A DNA stretch of 40,656 nucleotides from assembly GCA_027452145.1 (NCBI GenBank), contig DAIDHB010000273.1:1-40656 (forward strand), given 5' to 3'. Position 1 is the first letter of the stretch; each line of letters opens with the position of its first letter. This document shows positions 33,710-40,656 of the stretch, piece by piece. A program made the translations under genes and the position numbers. Under the pieces are notes generated by a model. It ran no database searches, had not been told where the DNA came from, and saw only the letters and a program-made list of their open reading frames with translations. The stretch comes from Planctomycetales bacterium (GTDB lineage Bacteria > Planctomycetota > Planctomycetia > Isosphaerales > Isosphaeraceae).

Positions 33710-34642
33710 ATGATCTCAGGCGACTTTCATCGAGCTATCTATTTGACGGGTCCGACGGCGTCGGGGAAGACGGCGGTCGGCGTGGCGCTGGCGCGTCGCC
33801 TGGGCGCCGAGGTCGTGGCGATGGATTCGACCACGATCTACCGGCGGATGGACATCGGCACAGCCAAGCCGACGATGGCCGAGCGGGGCGGGATCCCGCA
33901 CCACCTGATCGACGTGATCGAGCCGTGGGAATCGGCCAGCGTGGCCGACTATCGCGAGTGGGCCGGCGCGGCGGTGCGCGAGGTCGAGGCGCGGGGGCGT
34001 CGGGTGCTGTTCGTGGGAGGCACGCCGCTGTACCTCAAGGCCCTTTTGAGGGGCCTCTTCGAGGGCCCGGGGTCGGACGTCGAGGTGCGGGGCCGACTCG
34101 AGGGCGAAGCCGAAACCGAGGGGGATGCGGCGCTCCATGCCCGGCTGGCAGCCGTGGACCCGGCGGCCGCCGCACGCCTGCACCCGAACGATCGCCGCCG
34201 GGTTGTGCGGGCGCTCGAGGTGTTCGAGCTGACCGGCCGGCCCCTGAGCGCGCTCCAGGTCGAGCACGAGCGGCCGGCTCCGGCCACGGTACCGGTGTTC
34301 GCGCTGGAGCCGCCCCGCGCGGCACTCGTGGAGCGCATCGACCGGCGGGTCCTCGAATTCTTCGCCCGGGGGCTGGTTGGGGAGGTCCGCGCGCTTCAAA
34401 CAGCGGAGCGGCCCCTGAGCTCGGTCGCCGCGCAGGCGATCGGTTATCGCGAGGTGATCGAGATGCTCGCCGGGCAGGCGACGCTGGAAGACACGATCGC
34501 GCAGATCCAGGCGCGCACCCGTCGGTTCGCGAAGCGACAGGCCACCTGGTTCCGCGGGCTGGAGGAGGTCAAGCCGCTGCCGATTGCCTCCGACGAGGAC
34601 GCCGAGGCGATCGCCGAGCGTCTGGCAGTCCGGATCGGCTAG
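33710..34642 (+). CDS. miaA: tRNA dimethylallyltransferase
   Basis: MiaA adds a dimethylallyl group to A37 of tRNAs that read codons starting with U. The 310-residue protein has the P loop LTGPTASGKTAVGVALARRLG. The catalytic-aspartate segment is VAMDSTTIYRRMDIGTAKPT, with a slight variation (DSTTIYR for the usual DSMQVYR). GIPHHLIDVIEPWESASVADY, FVGGTPLYLKALLRGLFEGP, IGYREVIEML and RTRRFAKRQATWFRGL follow in the family order. Gene ends are four bases apart from the convergent PI-PLC-like gene. Confidence 0.95.
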   Translation: MISGDFHRAIYLTGPTASGKTAVGVALARRLGAEVVAMDSTTIYRRMDIGTAKPTMAERGGIPHHLIDVIEPWESASVADYREWAGAAVREVEARGRRVLFVGGTPLYLKALLRGLFEGPGSDVEVRGRLEGEAETEGDAALHARLAAVDPAAAARLHPNDRRRVVRALEVFELTGRPLSALQVEHERPAPATVPVFALEPPRAALVERIDRRVLEFFARGLVGEVRALQTAERPLSSVAAQAIGYREVIEMLAGQATLEDTIAQIQARTRRFAKRQATWFRGLEEVKPLPIASDEDAEAIAERLAVRIG

Positions 34643-34646
34643 GAAT

Positions 34647-35822
34647 TCAGGGCGTTGTCTGCCGGCCAGGCGGCTTCTCAAGGTCACGATCGCCCCAGTG
34701 GGCCTCTCCGCTCACGGGATTGGTCCGCGCGATGACTTCGCCGGGCAGGCGAACCTGGTATCCGGAGAAACGCCGGTCGGGCTCGGGGTAGTCGGTGCTG
34801 ACGAACTGCGCCCCGCTGGCGAGCGCCCGGTCGCGCTGGGCCGGGTCATTGGCGCGGGACTGGCGGGTGTCGGCGTCGGCCCGGGTCCGCACGAGGAAGC
34901 CGGCGGCGACGAGCCGGCGGATCCGGTCGAAGTCCTTCACCGGATCATTCACCTTGAACCAGGCGGCCTCGGGGGCTTTTGGATCGTTGGCCGTCACGAA
35001 CATCATCCGGCCGGCGAGCGCGGGGTGGCCCTCGACATAGCGGTCGCGAATCGAGCCCTCGTTGTCGAGAGCGAACAGCACCGTCCCGCGGATCGAGGCC
35101 AGCGCCGGCCAGCCGCGGGCACGGATTGCCTCGGGAAGTGTCGGTGACGACCCGCGGACCCGGTCGGGGGTAATGAGCTCGGAGCGGGAGAACACCGAGA
35201 GTATGGCCGCGTCGACGCTGTCGAGCTCGTCCTTGCCGAACTTTGCCGGCCGCGTCGGCAGGCCGAGGATCGCCTCGTCCTTCAGCTCGACGAGGATGCA
35301 GATCGGCACGTGCCGGGGGTTGGCGCGGGACCAGGCGCGGACCTGGTGGAGCGCTTCGACGAACGTGGATGCGCGGGTCAGAAAGTCGACGTCCTGGACA
35401 TGAAGAACCTTGAGGCCGGGCTCGCGGAGCCGGCCGTCGGCATTCGGGTCGGGCCCGGGATCCTTGCCGCGCGACTTGACGAGCTTCCGGAGATACGGCT
35501 CGGCGAAGAGTCCGCCCGTCGGGTCGGCGAACACGTCGAGCTCGATCTGCCGGATGCCCAGCCGCGAGAACTGCTCGGCGAGCGGCCGATGGGTGTAGTC
35601 GAGGCCCTCGGCCTGGCGGGCCGACGCCGCGGCGACGACTCCGAGGATCGACGGCGACGGCGCGATGTGGTACGAGTTGTGCGTCCCGATTACCTGAATC
35701 TGGTTGAGCCGGGGCTCGTCCGCCCGAATCGGGGTCGCCGACGGCAGGGCCAGGGCGATGAGAACGGCCGCCGTCAGGGATCGGTGTCGGATGCGGAAGT
35801 TCGCGCGTGCGACTGCCTTCAT
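34647..35822 (-). CDS. Exported Ca2+-dependent phosphoinositide-specific phospholipase C-like protein
   Basis: The 391-residue protein has a signal peptide (SLTAAVLIALALPSATPIRA). A PI-PLC-like TIM barrel of the bacterial C1 type follows. Catalytic-type motifs are IQVIGTHNSYHIAPSP (His), IRQIELDVFADPTGG (acidic residues), KVLHVQDVDFLT, ICILVELKDE, and the C-terminal GAQFVSTDYPEP. The enzyme would act outside the cytoplasm on phosphodiesters. Inositol lipids are rare in bacteria, so the substrate is open. ATG 35822 with GAGG ten bases upstream is favoured over the in-frame ATG at 35864, which has only a long leader to offer. Confidence 0.85.
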   Translation of the reverse strand: MKAVARANFRIRHRSLTAAVLIALALPSATPIRADEPRLNQIQVIGTHNSYHIAPSPSILGVVAAASARQAEGLDYTHRPLAEQFSRLGIRQIELDVFADPTGGLFAEPYLRKLVKSRGKDPGPDPNADGRLREPGLKVLHVQDVDFLTRASTFVEALHQVRAWSRANPRHVPICILVELKDEAILGLPTRPAKFGKDELDSVDAAILSVFSRSELITPDRVRGSSPTLPEAIRARGWPALASIRGTVLFALDNEGSIRDRYVEGHPALAGRMMFVTANDPKAPEAAWFKVNDPVKDFDRIRRLVAAGFLVRTRADADTRQSRANDPAQRDRALASGAQFVSTDYPEPDRRFSGYQVRLPGEVIARTNPVSGEAHWGDRDLEKPPGRQTTP

Positions 35823-35921
35823 GGTGGAACGTCCTCGGGGCGGCCCGGCGGGGAGCTTGACCATCGGGCAACGTTCTACCCGAAACCGGTCGTCGAGACC
35901 AGCCAGGCGGGGCCCTCGGTC

Positions 35922-35951
35922 TTGATCGACCTGTCGCGCGCCGCCTATAGT
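35922..35951 (+). promoter_or_regulatory. Predicted promoter of the DUF202 gene
   Basis: TTGATC (35922-35927) and TATAGT (35946-35951) are separated by 18 bases, 50 bases before the ATG at 36001. The call is by consensus only. Confidence 0.45.
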
Positions 35952-36000
35952 GCTCGAAGACCAACGAGATCCCGGGCGCCGCCGTCGTGGCGGTTAAATC

Positions 36001-36438
36001 ATGCAGCCTGCAGGAACCGAGTCGAGACCGCCGTTCGCCGGCAGCACCGAGACGAGTGGACCCGCGCCGATCGATGACCCGCGCATCTACCTCGCGGCGG
36101 AGCGCACCTACCTGGCCTGGGTGCGGACCTCGGTCGCGCTCATGGGCTTCGGCTTCCTGATCGCGCGGTTTGCCTTCTGGATTCGAGAGTACACGAGCCT
36201 CCAGACCGGAACGGCCCCCCTGCCGAACCATCACAGGATCTCGCCCTGGATGGGGTTCGGCATGGTAGTTGTAGGGGTGTTCGTCAGCGTGACGGCCGCG
36301 CTCCGCCATTACCAGTACATCGAGGCGCTGCGGCGGGGGAACCGGAACCCGGCGCTAAGCCTTGGCGGCGCCCTGAGCATCGCGGTGATCCTGGCGCTGG
36401 TCGGCCTGGCAATGGCGGTCCAGATCCTGCTGTTCTGA
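36001..36438 (+). CDS. DUF202 (YidH-like) membrane protein
   Basis: The 145-residue protein has the DUF202 pattern: DPRIYLAAERTYLAWVRTSVALMGFG, followed by membrane helices at about residues 42-60, 85-101 and 123-143. The N-terminal 25 residues are Pro/Ser-rich and cytoplasmic. No enzyme activity is assigned to the family. No clear ribosome binding site is seen before ATG 36001. It is followed at 95 bases by gnd. Confidence 0.9.
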   Translation: MQPAGTESRPPFAGSTETSGPAPIDDPRIYLAAERTYLAWVRTSVALMGFGFLIARFAFWIREYTSLQTGTAPLPNHHRISPWMGFGMVVVGVFVSVTAALRHYQYIEALRRGNRNPALSLGGALSIAVILALVGLAMAVQILLF

Positions 36439-36533
36439 TATGAGGCGAGCTGGTCCGCGGCGATGGGGAACAGGCAGGTCCAATCCGATCCTCAGGCCCG
36501 CGGCGGGCGAAGAAAGGGCGAGGGAGATTCACG

Positions 36534-37547
36534 ATGCAACTCGGGATGATCGGTCTGGGCCGGATGGGGTCGAACATGGTCCGGCGGCTGATGGCCCGGG
36601 GCCAGGAGTGCGTCGTCCACGACGTCCACGCCGACGCGGCAGCCGCACTGGCGAAGGAGGGGGCGATCGCGGCGACGAGCCTCGACGACTTTTTGGCCCG
36701 GCTCAAGCCGCCCCGCGCCGTCTGGATGATGGTGCCCGCGGCCGTCGTGGACAAGATGATCGATCAGCTCGCCGACAAGCTCGAGAAGGGGGACATCCTG
36801 ATCGACGGCGGCAACTCGTACTATCACGATGACATCCGCCGGGCGGCCGCGCTGAAGCCCCGGGGAATCCACTATGTCGACGTCGGGACCAGCGGCGGCG
36901 TGTGGGGACGGGAGCGCGGCTACTGCATGATGATCGGCGGCGAGGCCGACGTCGTCAGGCACCTCGACCCAGTCTTCGTCGCGCTGGCGCCCGGGATCGA
37001 CGGCGCCCCGCGGACCCCGGGCCGTGAGAAGCTCGGCGGGACGGCTGAGCAGGGCTATCTGCACTGCGGACCCAGCGGCGCGGGGCACTTCGTCAAGATG
37101 GTCCACAACGGCATCGAGTACGGCGTCATGGCCGCCTATGCCGAGGGATTCAACATCCTCAAGCACGCCGGGGTCGGCAAGTCGTCGCAGGACGTCGACG
37201 CCGAGACGGCACCCCTGCGGCACCCCGAGCTGTACCAGTACGATCTCAACGTCGCCGACATCGCCGAGGTCTGGCGGCGCGGGAGCGTCATCGCGTCGTG
37301 GCTGCTCGACCTCACCGCGCAGGCGCTCTGCAAGAGCCCCGACCTGGCGGATTTCTCGGGGCGGGTCTCCGACTCCGGCGATGGGCGGTGGACCGTCCAG
37401 GCGGCGATCGACGAGGGCGTGCCGGCCGCGGTGCTGTCGGCCGCGCTGTTCGCCCGCTTCAGCTCGCGCGGCACGGACGACTACGCCGACAAGGTGCTCT
37501 CGGCCATGCGTTTCGCGTTCGGCGGACATCTGGAAAAGAAGTCATGA
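36534..37547 (+). CDS. gnd: 6-phosphogluconate dehydrogenase, decarboxylating, short (GndA-like) type
   Basis: The enzyme oxidises and decarboxylates 6-phosphogluconate to ribulose 5-phosphate. At 337 residues it is the short form. The Rossmann start is [20 protein letters not shown]. An aspartate ends the second strand (CVVHDVH), which favours NAD+ over NADP+, where an Asn-Arg pair is usual. [21 protein letters not shown], the catalytic Lys in [14 protein letters not shown] and the C-terminal [17 protein letters not shown] follow. GGGAG nine bases before ATG 36534 supports the start. zwf follows after a 204-base repeat region, and the two encode consecutive oxidative pentose phosphate steps. 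Confidence 0.94.
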   Translation: MQLGMIGLGRMGSNMVRRLMARGQECVVHDVHADAAAALAKEGAIAATSLDDFLARLKPPRAVWMMVPAAVVDKMIDQLADKLEKGDILIDGGNSYYHDDIRRAAALKPRGIHYVDVGTSGGVWGRERGYCMMIGGEADVVRHLDPVFVALAPGIDGAPRTPGREKLGGTAEQGYLHCGPSGAGHFVKMVHNGIEYGVMAAYAEGFNILKHAGVGKSSQDVDAETAPLRHPELYQYDLNVADIAEVWRRGSVIASWLLDLTAQALCKSPDLADFSGRVSDSGDGRWTVQAAIDEGVPAAVLSAALFARFSSRGTDDYADKVLSAMRFAFGGHLEKKS

Positions 37548-37552
37548 AATCG

Positions 37553-37594
37553 TCATTGGTCATTAGTCATTGGTCATTAGTCATTAGTCATTAG
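37553..37594 (+). repeat. Six tandem heptamers TCATT(G/A)G
   Basis: Units start every 7 bases from 37553: two TCATTGG and four TCATTAG. The array begins six bases after the gnd stop. It is inverted relative to the array at 37670-37732, so the two could pair in RNA or single-stranded DNA. Confidence 0.9.
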
Positions 37595-37669
37595 TAGCAG
37601 GCGACAGTTCATCTCGCCGCCCTCCGGCGAAAAGGCGGAACAGGCCCAGCGTATTCCGATGGCCGGCGG

Positions 37670-37732
37670 CCAATGACTAATGACCAATGACCAATGACCA
37701 ATGACCAATGACTAATGACCAATGACTAATGA
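37670..37732 (-). repeat. Nine tandem heptamers C(C/T)AATGA
   Basis: Units start every 7 bases from 37670: six CCAATGA and three CTAATGA. They are the reverse complement of the first array, separated from it by 75 bases (37595-37669) that include a short CGCCG/CGGCG stem. The array ends 19 bases before the zwf start. Confidence 0.9.
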
Positions 37733-37751
37733 CATACCCGGAGCAACCAAG

Positions 37752-39131
37752 ATGACCACGACCGAGCGAATTGCCGACGCCCTGGTCTTCTTCGGGGCGA
37801 CCGGCGACCTGGCGTACAAGAAGGTCTTCCCCGCGCTCCAGTTCCTGGTGCAGCACGGCCGGCTCGACCTGCCGATCGTGGGGGTCGCCAAGTCGGGCTG
37901 GACCCTCGCGAACCTCAAGGAGCGTGCGAGGGACAGTCTGTCGCACCACGGGGACCTCGACGAACAGGCATTTGCGACGCTCTCCGAGCGGCTTCGCTAC
38001 GTCGATGGCGATTACAACGACCCCGAGACATTCGTAAAGCTGCGAGAGATGCTAGGCTCCGCTCGCAAGCCCGTACACTACCTGGCGATCCCGCCCAGCA
38101 TGTTCGCCCCGGTCGTGCAGCATCTGGCGGAGTCGGGCTGCGCTCACGACGCGCGGGTTGTCGTCGAGAAGCCGTTCGGCCGCGACCTGAAGTCGGCCAG
38201 GGAGCTCAACCGGATTCTCCACCAGACCTTCGACGAGTCGCGGATCTTCCGGATCGACCACTACATGGGCAAGGAGCCGGTGCTCAACATCCTGAGCTTC
38301 CGCTTCGCCAACCGGTTCGTCGAGCCGATCTGGAGCCGGGAATGCGTCGAGGACGTCCAGATCACGATGGCCGAGGAGTTCGACGTCCAGGGCCGCGGAT
38401 CGTTCTACGAAGAGGCCGGCGCGATTCGCGACGTGGTCCAGAATCACATGCTCCAGGTCGTCGCGATGCTCGCCATGGAGCCGCCCGGGACCAATTCGCC
38501 CGATGGCATCCGCGACGAGAAGGTCAAGGTGCTTCGCGCGATTCGATCGCTCGGCCACGAGGACGTCGTCCGCGGCCAGTACGAGGGCTATCGTCGCGAG
38601 AAGGGCGTCGCGGCCGACTCGACCGTCGAGACCTTCGCCGCGGTCCGGCTCTACATCGACTCCTGGCGATGGGAGGGGGTGCCGTTCCTCATCCGCGCCG
38701 GCAAGTCCCTCAAGAAGACGGCCACCGAGGTCATGGTGCGGTTCCGCACTCCACCCCAGCGGTCGTTCGCCGGGCACACGCTGGACTGCTCGAACAACTA
38801 TCTGAGAATCCGCTTCAATCCCGAGGAGGTCATCGCGTTGGGGGCGGTGGTTCGGAAGGAAGGCGACCGCGACGACCTCCAGCCCGTCGAGCTTGTCGCC
38901 CACCGCGAGGCGGTCGACGAGGTGCCTCCTTACGCCCGACTGCTCCAGGCGGCGATCGACGGAGACCCCAGCCTCTTCTCGCGCGAGGACACGATCGAGG
39001 CCCAGTGGCGGATCGTCGAGCCGGTCATCGAGGATCCGCCACCGATCCACTTCTACGATCCCGGCACGTGGGGGCCCGCCCAGGCCGACCGCCTGCTTCC
39101 CGACTGTCACAACTGGCACAATCCCCGATAA
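37752..39131 (+). CDS. zwf: Glucose-6-phosphate 1-dehydrogenase
   Basis: Zwf oxidises glucose 6-phosphate to 6-phosphogluconolactone, entering the oxidative pentose phosphate pathway. The 459-residue protein has the dinucleotide motif [17 protein letters not shown]. The substrate-binding [17 protein letters not shown] and the signature [14 protein letters not shown], with catalytic His/Asp and Lys, follow. The C-terminus has [16 protein letters not shown] and [24 protein letters not shown] 37752 with GGAG nine bases upstream is chosen; an in-frame ATG at 37722 lies inside the heptamer repeats and is unlikely. It forms a unit with gnd. Confidence 0.95.
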   Translation: MTTTERIADALVFFGATGDLAYKKVFPALQFLVQHGRLDLPIVGVAKSGWTLANLKERARDSLSHHGDLDEQAFATLSERLRYVDGDYNDPETFVKLREMLGSARKPVHYLAIPPSMFAPVVQHLAESGCAHDARVVVEKPFGRDLKSARELNRILHQTFDESRIFRIDHYMGKEPVLNILSFRFANRFVEPIWSRECVEDVQITMAEEFDVQGRGSFYEEAGAIRDVVQNHMLQVVAMLAMEPPGTNSPDGIRDEKVKVLRAIRSLGHEDVVRGQYEGYRREKGVAADSTVETFAAVRLYIDSWRWEGVPFLIRAGKSLKKTATEVMVRFRTPPQRSFAGHTLDCSNNYLRIRFNPEEVIALGAVVRKEGDRDDLQPVELVAHREAVDEVPPYARLLQAAIDGDPSLFSREDTIEAQWRIVEPVIEDPPPIHFYDPGTWGPAQADRLLPDCHNWHNPR

Positions 39132-39247
39132 GGCAGCATCGCCGGCCCGTCGGCGCTCCGATCGAAGTCCGGGCGAGGCCGGCGTGCCTTGCATTTCGTC
39201 GACTGGGCGGTTAGCATCCTGACGAATCAGGATCCACTTCCTCCTCC

Positions 39248-39703
39248 ATGAACCGAGTATCGATGGCGACCTCGTTCCGAGAGCGAGCCGGGCGGCACGC
39301 CGCGAGGACGGTCCTCGTGCTTGTCGTCGTATTCCTCGGTGCACCTCGGGCCCGGGCCGAATGTGGACACGGCGTCTCATCGACCGCGACCCGGTTGCGG
39401 TCCGGCGCTCTGGTCGACCTGGAGCTATCCTGGTACGTGGAGCCGCAACTTCCGGTTCCGACGAGTGACCACCGGAGCCCCGAGCGCCCGTGTTCCGGTC
39501 CCTCCTGCTCTCGGGGACAGGGTCTACCGCCGGTACCTGTAACCTCCCTCCAGGTGCCGCGGGGGGATCTCTGGTGGGGCCTGACGGCGATCTCGCCGCG
39601 AGATCTCCGTGGCGTGTGTGAGCGCGACCGCCATCGGTCCCCACATCCCACTCATCGCTCATCCCCGCCCGAACGGCCGCCTCGACCGACCAGGTCACCT
39701 TGA
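39248..39703 (+). CDS. Small exported hypothetical protein
   Basis: The 151-residue product has a signal peptide (ARTVLVLVVVFLGAPRARA) followed by a cysteine near the mature end (AECGHG). A second Cys pair lies in PERPCSGPSCSRGQ. The C-terminal 40 residues are Arg/Pro/Ser-rich. No family is recognised. Start choice between ATG 39248 and 39263 is open, since no clear ribosome binding site is seen. The leader and the Cys-rich centre make it more likely real than random. Confidence 0.5.
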   Translation: MNRVSMATSFRERAGRHAARTVLVLVVVFLGAPRARAECGHGVSSTATRLRSGALVDLELSWYVEPQLPVPTSDHRSPERPCSGPSCSRGQGLPPVPVTSLQVPRGDLWWGLTAISPRDLRGVCERDRHRSPHPTHRSSPPERPPRPTRSP

Positions 39704-40269
39704 AGAGCGGTCGCGGCCTGAATGAGTTCAATCCGGCAGTGCCGGAGTGCGCGCTCGCGATGCGGCTTCAGCAGCATCGGTCGGCGTGCGGCCGCGCGGC
39801 ATTGGCCCTCACGCCGGCACCCGACCAGCGAACCGCGGCCTCGAACGAGGTAAGGTACGCTGCCGCCCCGAGCCCGAACTGATCCATCCAGCACAGGATC
39901 GAATCAGGACGGACCGCACGGCACGGCCCGGCGGGCCACCCTTCAAGCCCTGGAACGATCGCTACTTTCATCGGCCGTCTCGCGAACCGCGGGTCGTTGC
40001 GGCCCGTTCGTTCCGCGTCGCGAGGCGTGAAACGGCGGCGCCTGAACCGGTGGACGCCCAGGCCAAACTGTTCCTCGATCTCGACGAATTGCGGCAGCAA
40101 ACCTATCCCGACCGCCGGATCACCATCGGCGGCCCTGGGCCGATCGTCGACTGTTTTCCGACCCACATCGTTCGGAACGACCGGCGATGCCGAATTGCGC
40201 CGCCGTGTCAGACGCTTCCTCGAACCCCGCTGCCTCGACAACGCCATGGAATCGGCTGGGAGAAACTCC
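39704..40269. other. 566-base region without a convincing gene
   Basis: Open frames occur on both strands, but their translations are Arg/Pro-rich and unlike known proteins, and one runs across the sigma-factor gene in a different frame. The region presumably holds the promoter of the sigma-factor gene. No tRNA, array or strong hairpin was seen. Confidence 0.5.
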
Positions 40270-40517
40270 ATGACGGATCCGACTCCGGTCGTCCCCGACG
40301 GCGCGTTCACCGCTCTCGTCGCCCGTGCCCTCGAGAGCAAGGAGGACAACTCGGCGCTCTCCGAGCTGGTGGCGATCTACGAGCCCGACGTCCGACGCGC
40401 CGCGTGTGTGCTCCTCGGCAAGGACCTGCGTTCCAGCGTCGACACCACCGACCTGATTCAATCGGTGCATTTGCAACTCATCACGAGCATTCGAAGCGCC
40501 AGGATGACGCCGAGTAG
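40270..40517 (+). pseudogene. ECF-type sigma factor, N-terminal fragment interrupted by an IS element
   Basis: ATG 40270 has GGGAG seven bases upstream. The first 80 or so residues match region 2 of planctomycete ECF sigma factors: LSELVAIYEPDVRRAACVLLG and RSSVDTTDLIQSVHLQLITS. Similarity stops near Thr80-Pro81, where the sequence turns into an IS21-like end starting with TG at 40518. Region 4 of the sigma factor, needed for -35 recognition, is therefore missing from this copy. The reading frame itself stays open through the IS end to the window edge at 129 codons, so a fusion product is possible but unlikely to work. Confidence 0.75.
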
Positions 40518-40594
40518 TGTCAGCGGGCGCTCAAAACCAGCCACCGATGGGCGCTTGAAAACCAGCCACTTTGAGGAGACTCAGATCAGCCAGA

Positions 40595-40631
40595 TAGGCT
40601 CCAGGGACAACTTCGTTGTCCCTGGAGCCTA
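40595..40631 (+). promoter_or_regulatory. 17-base hairpin enclosing the transposase ribosome binding site
   Basis: Arms 40595-40611 and 40615-40631 are perfect over 17 bases with loop TTC. The right arm includes GGAG (40624-40627), seven bases before ATG 40635, so folding of the messenger would hide the only visible ribosome binding site. Confidence 0.7.
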
Positions 40632-40634
40632 CCC

Positions 40635-40656
40635 ATGGCGAATCTGCTCAAGATGG
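40635..40656 (+). CDS. Transposase IstA-like, first codons only
   Basis: The ATG at 40635 gives MANLLKM before the window ends. Length prevents any domain call; assignment follows from its place behind an IS21-like end and from the GGAG seven bases upstream. Confidence 0.45.

Larger units (their letters stand above)
40518..40656 (+). mobile_element. Left end of an IS21-like insertion sequence (cut by window edge)
   Basis: The element starts TGTCAGCGGGCGCTC at 40518. It has two near-identical repeats, GGGCGCTCAAAACCAGCCAC (40525-40544) and a copy with one extra base (40549-40569), as IS21-type ends carry multiple transposase-binding sites. A hairpin and a start codon follow. The family call rests on end structure and the short transposase start. 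The right end is outside the window. Confidence 0.7.

Noticed and set aside
37553..37732. Possible CRISPR array between gnd and zwf
   Set aside because: Units are 7 bases with no spacers and lie in two inverted blocks, so these are tandem heptamers. No cas gene is present.
39747..40517. 256-codon plus-strand frame before and across the sigma-factor gene
   Set aside because: It overlaps the sigma fragment in another frame and its translation is Arg/Pro-rich without a domain. The sigma frame has a ribosome binding site and clear similarity.

Overview
This GC-rich window looks like chromosome of a planctomycete, probably an Isosphaeraceae-type member of Planctomycetota. That is an inference. 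It rests on the PSD1-type cytochrome (DUF1549/DUF1553) plus DUF1501 pair, a PduL gene coupled to a DeoR regulator as in planctomycete-type microcompartment loci, ceramidase-like and PI-PLC-like exported enzymes, a planctomycete-style ECF sigma fragment, and many dispersed intergenic repeats. Almost all of it is ordinary chromosome. The only mobile element seen is the left end of an IS21-like element at the right edge.

Layout. 1-1299: minus-strand deoR then pduL (cut by the left edge), with a good promoter and candidate operators at 1305-1420. 1480-6958: plus-strand mutM, a membrane histidine kinase with a possible haem-binding sensor domain, a secreted ceramidase-like protein and a ROK sugar kinase. 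7093-7163: tRNA-Gln(TTG). 7199-12411: M24 peptidase, exported hypothetical proteins, a cysteine-desulfurase-like enzyme, a small ABM monooxygenase, and a perfect 16-bp terminator-like hairpin between convergent genes. 12662-22053: minus strand, holding DUF1501 and PSD1 cytochrome, a 715-bp repeat-bearing gap, a secreted protein of about 18 TPRs, and an unassigned exported protein with TIM-barrel-like features. 22230-25174: arsR, an SDR and lysS. 25309-30716 and on to 32076: lolC/E and lolD, branched-chain aminotransferase, universal stress protein, Nudix hydrolase and a NatAB-type ABC exporter. 32113-39131: phosphofructokinase (minus), miaA, PI-PLC-like protein (minus), DUF202 protein, gnd and zwf. 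39248-40656: a small exported hypothetical protein, a gap without a convincing gene, then an ECF sigma factor interrupted by the IS element.

How genes relate. gnd and zwf are adjacent and encode the oxidative pentose phosphate steps; phosphofructokinase and a ROK kinase add sugar metabolism. deoR-pduL points to a sugar-catabolic microcompartment locus to the left of the window. lolC/E-lolD and NatAB are two separate ABC systems.

No obvious new multi-gene defence or biosynthetic system is visible. The most notable signals are regulatory and repetitive: a long inverted repeat across the arsR promoter, an IS hairpin that hides the transposase ribosome binding site, inverted heptamer arrays between gnd and zwf, and a shared palindromic repeat family around the lol genes.
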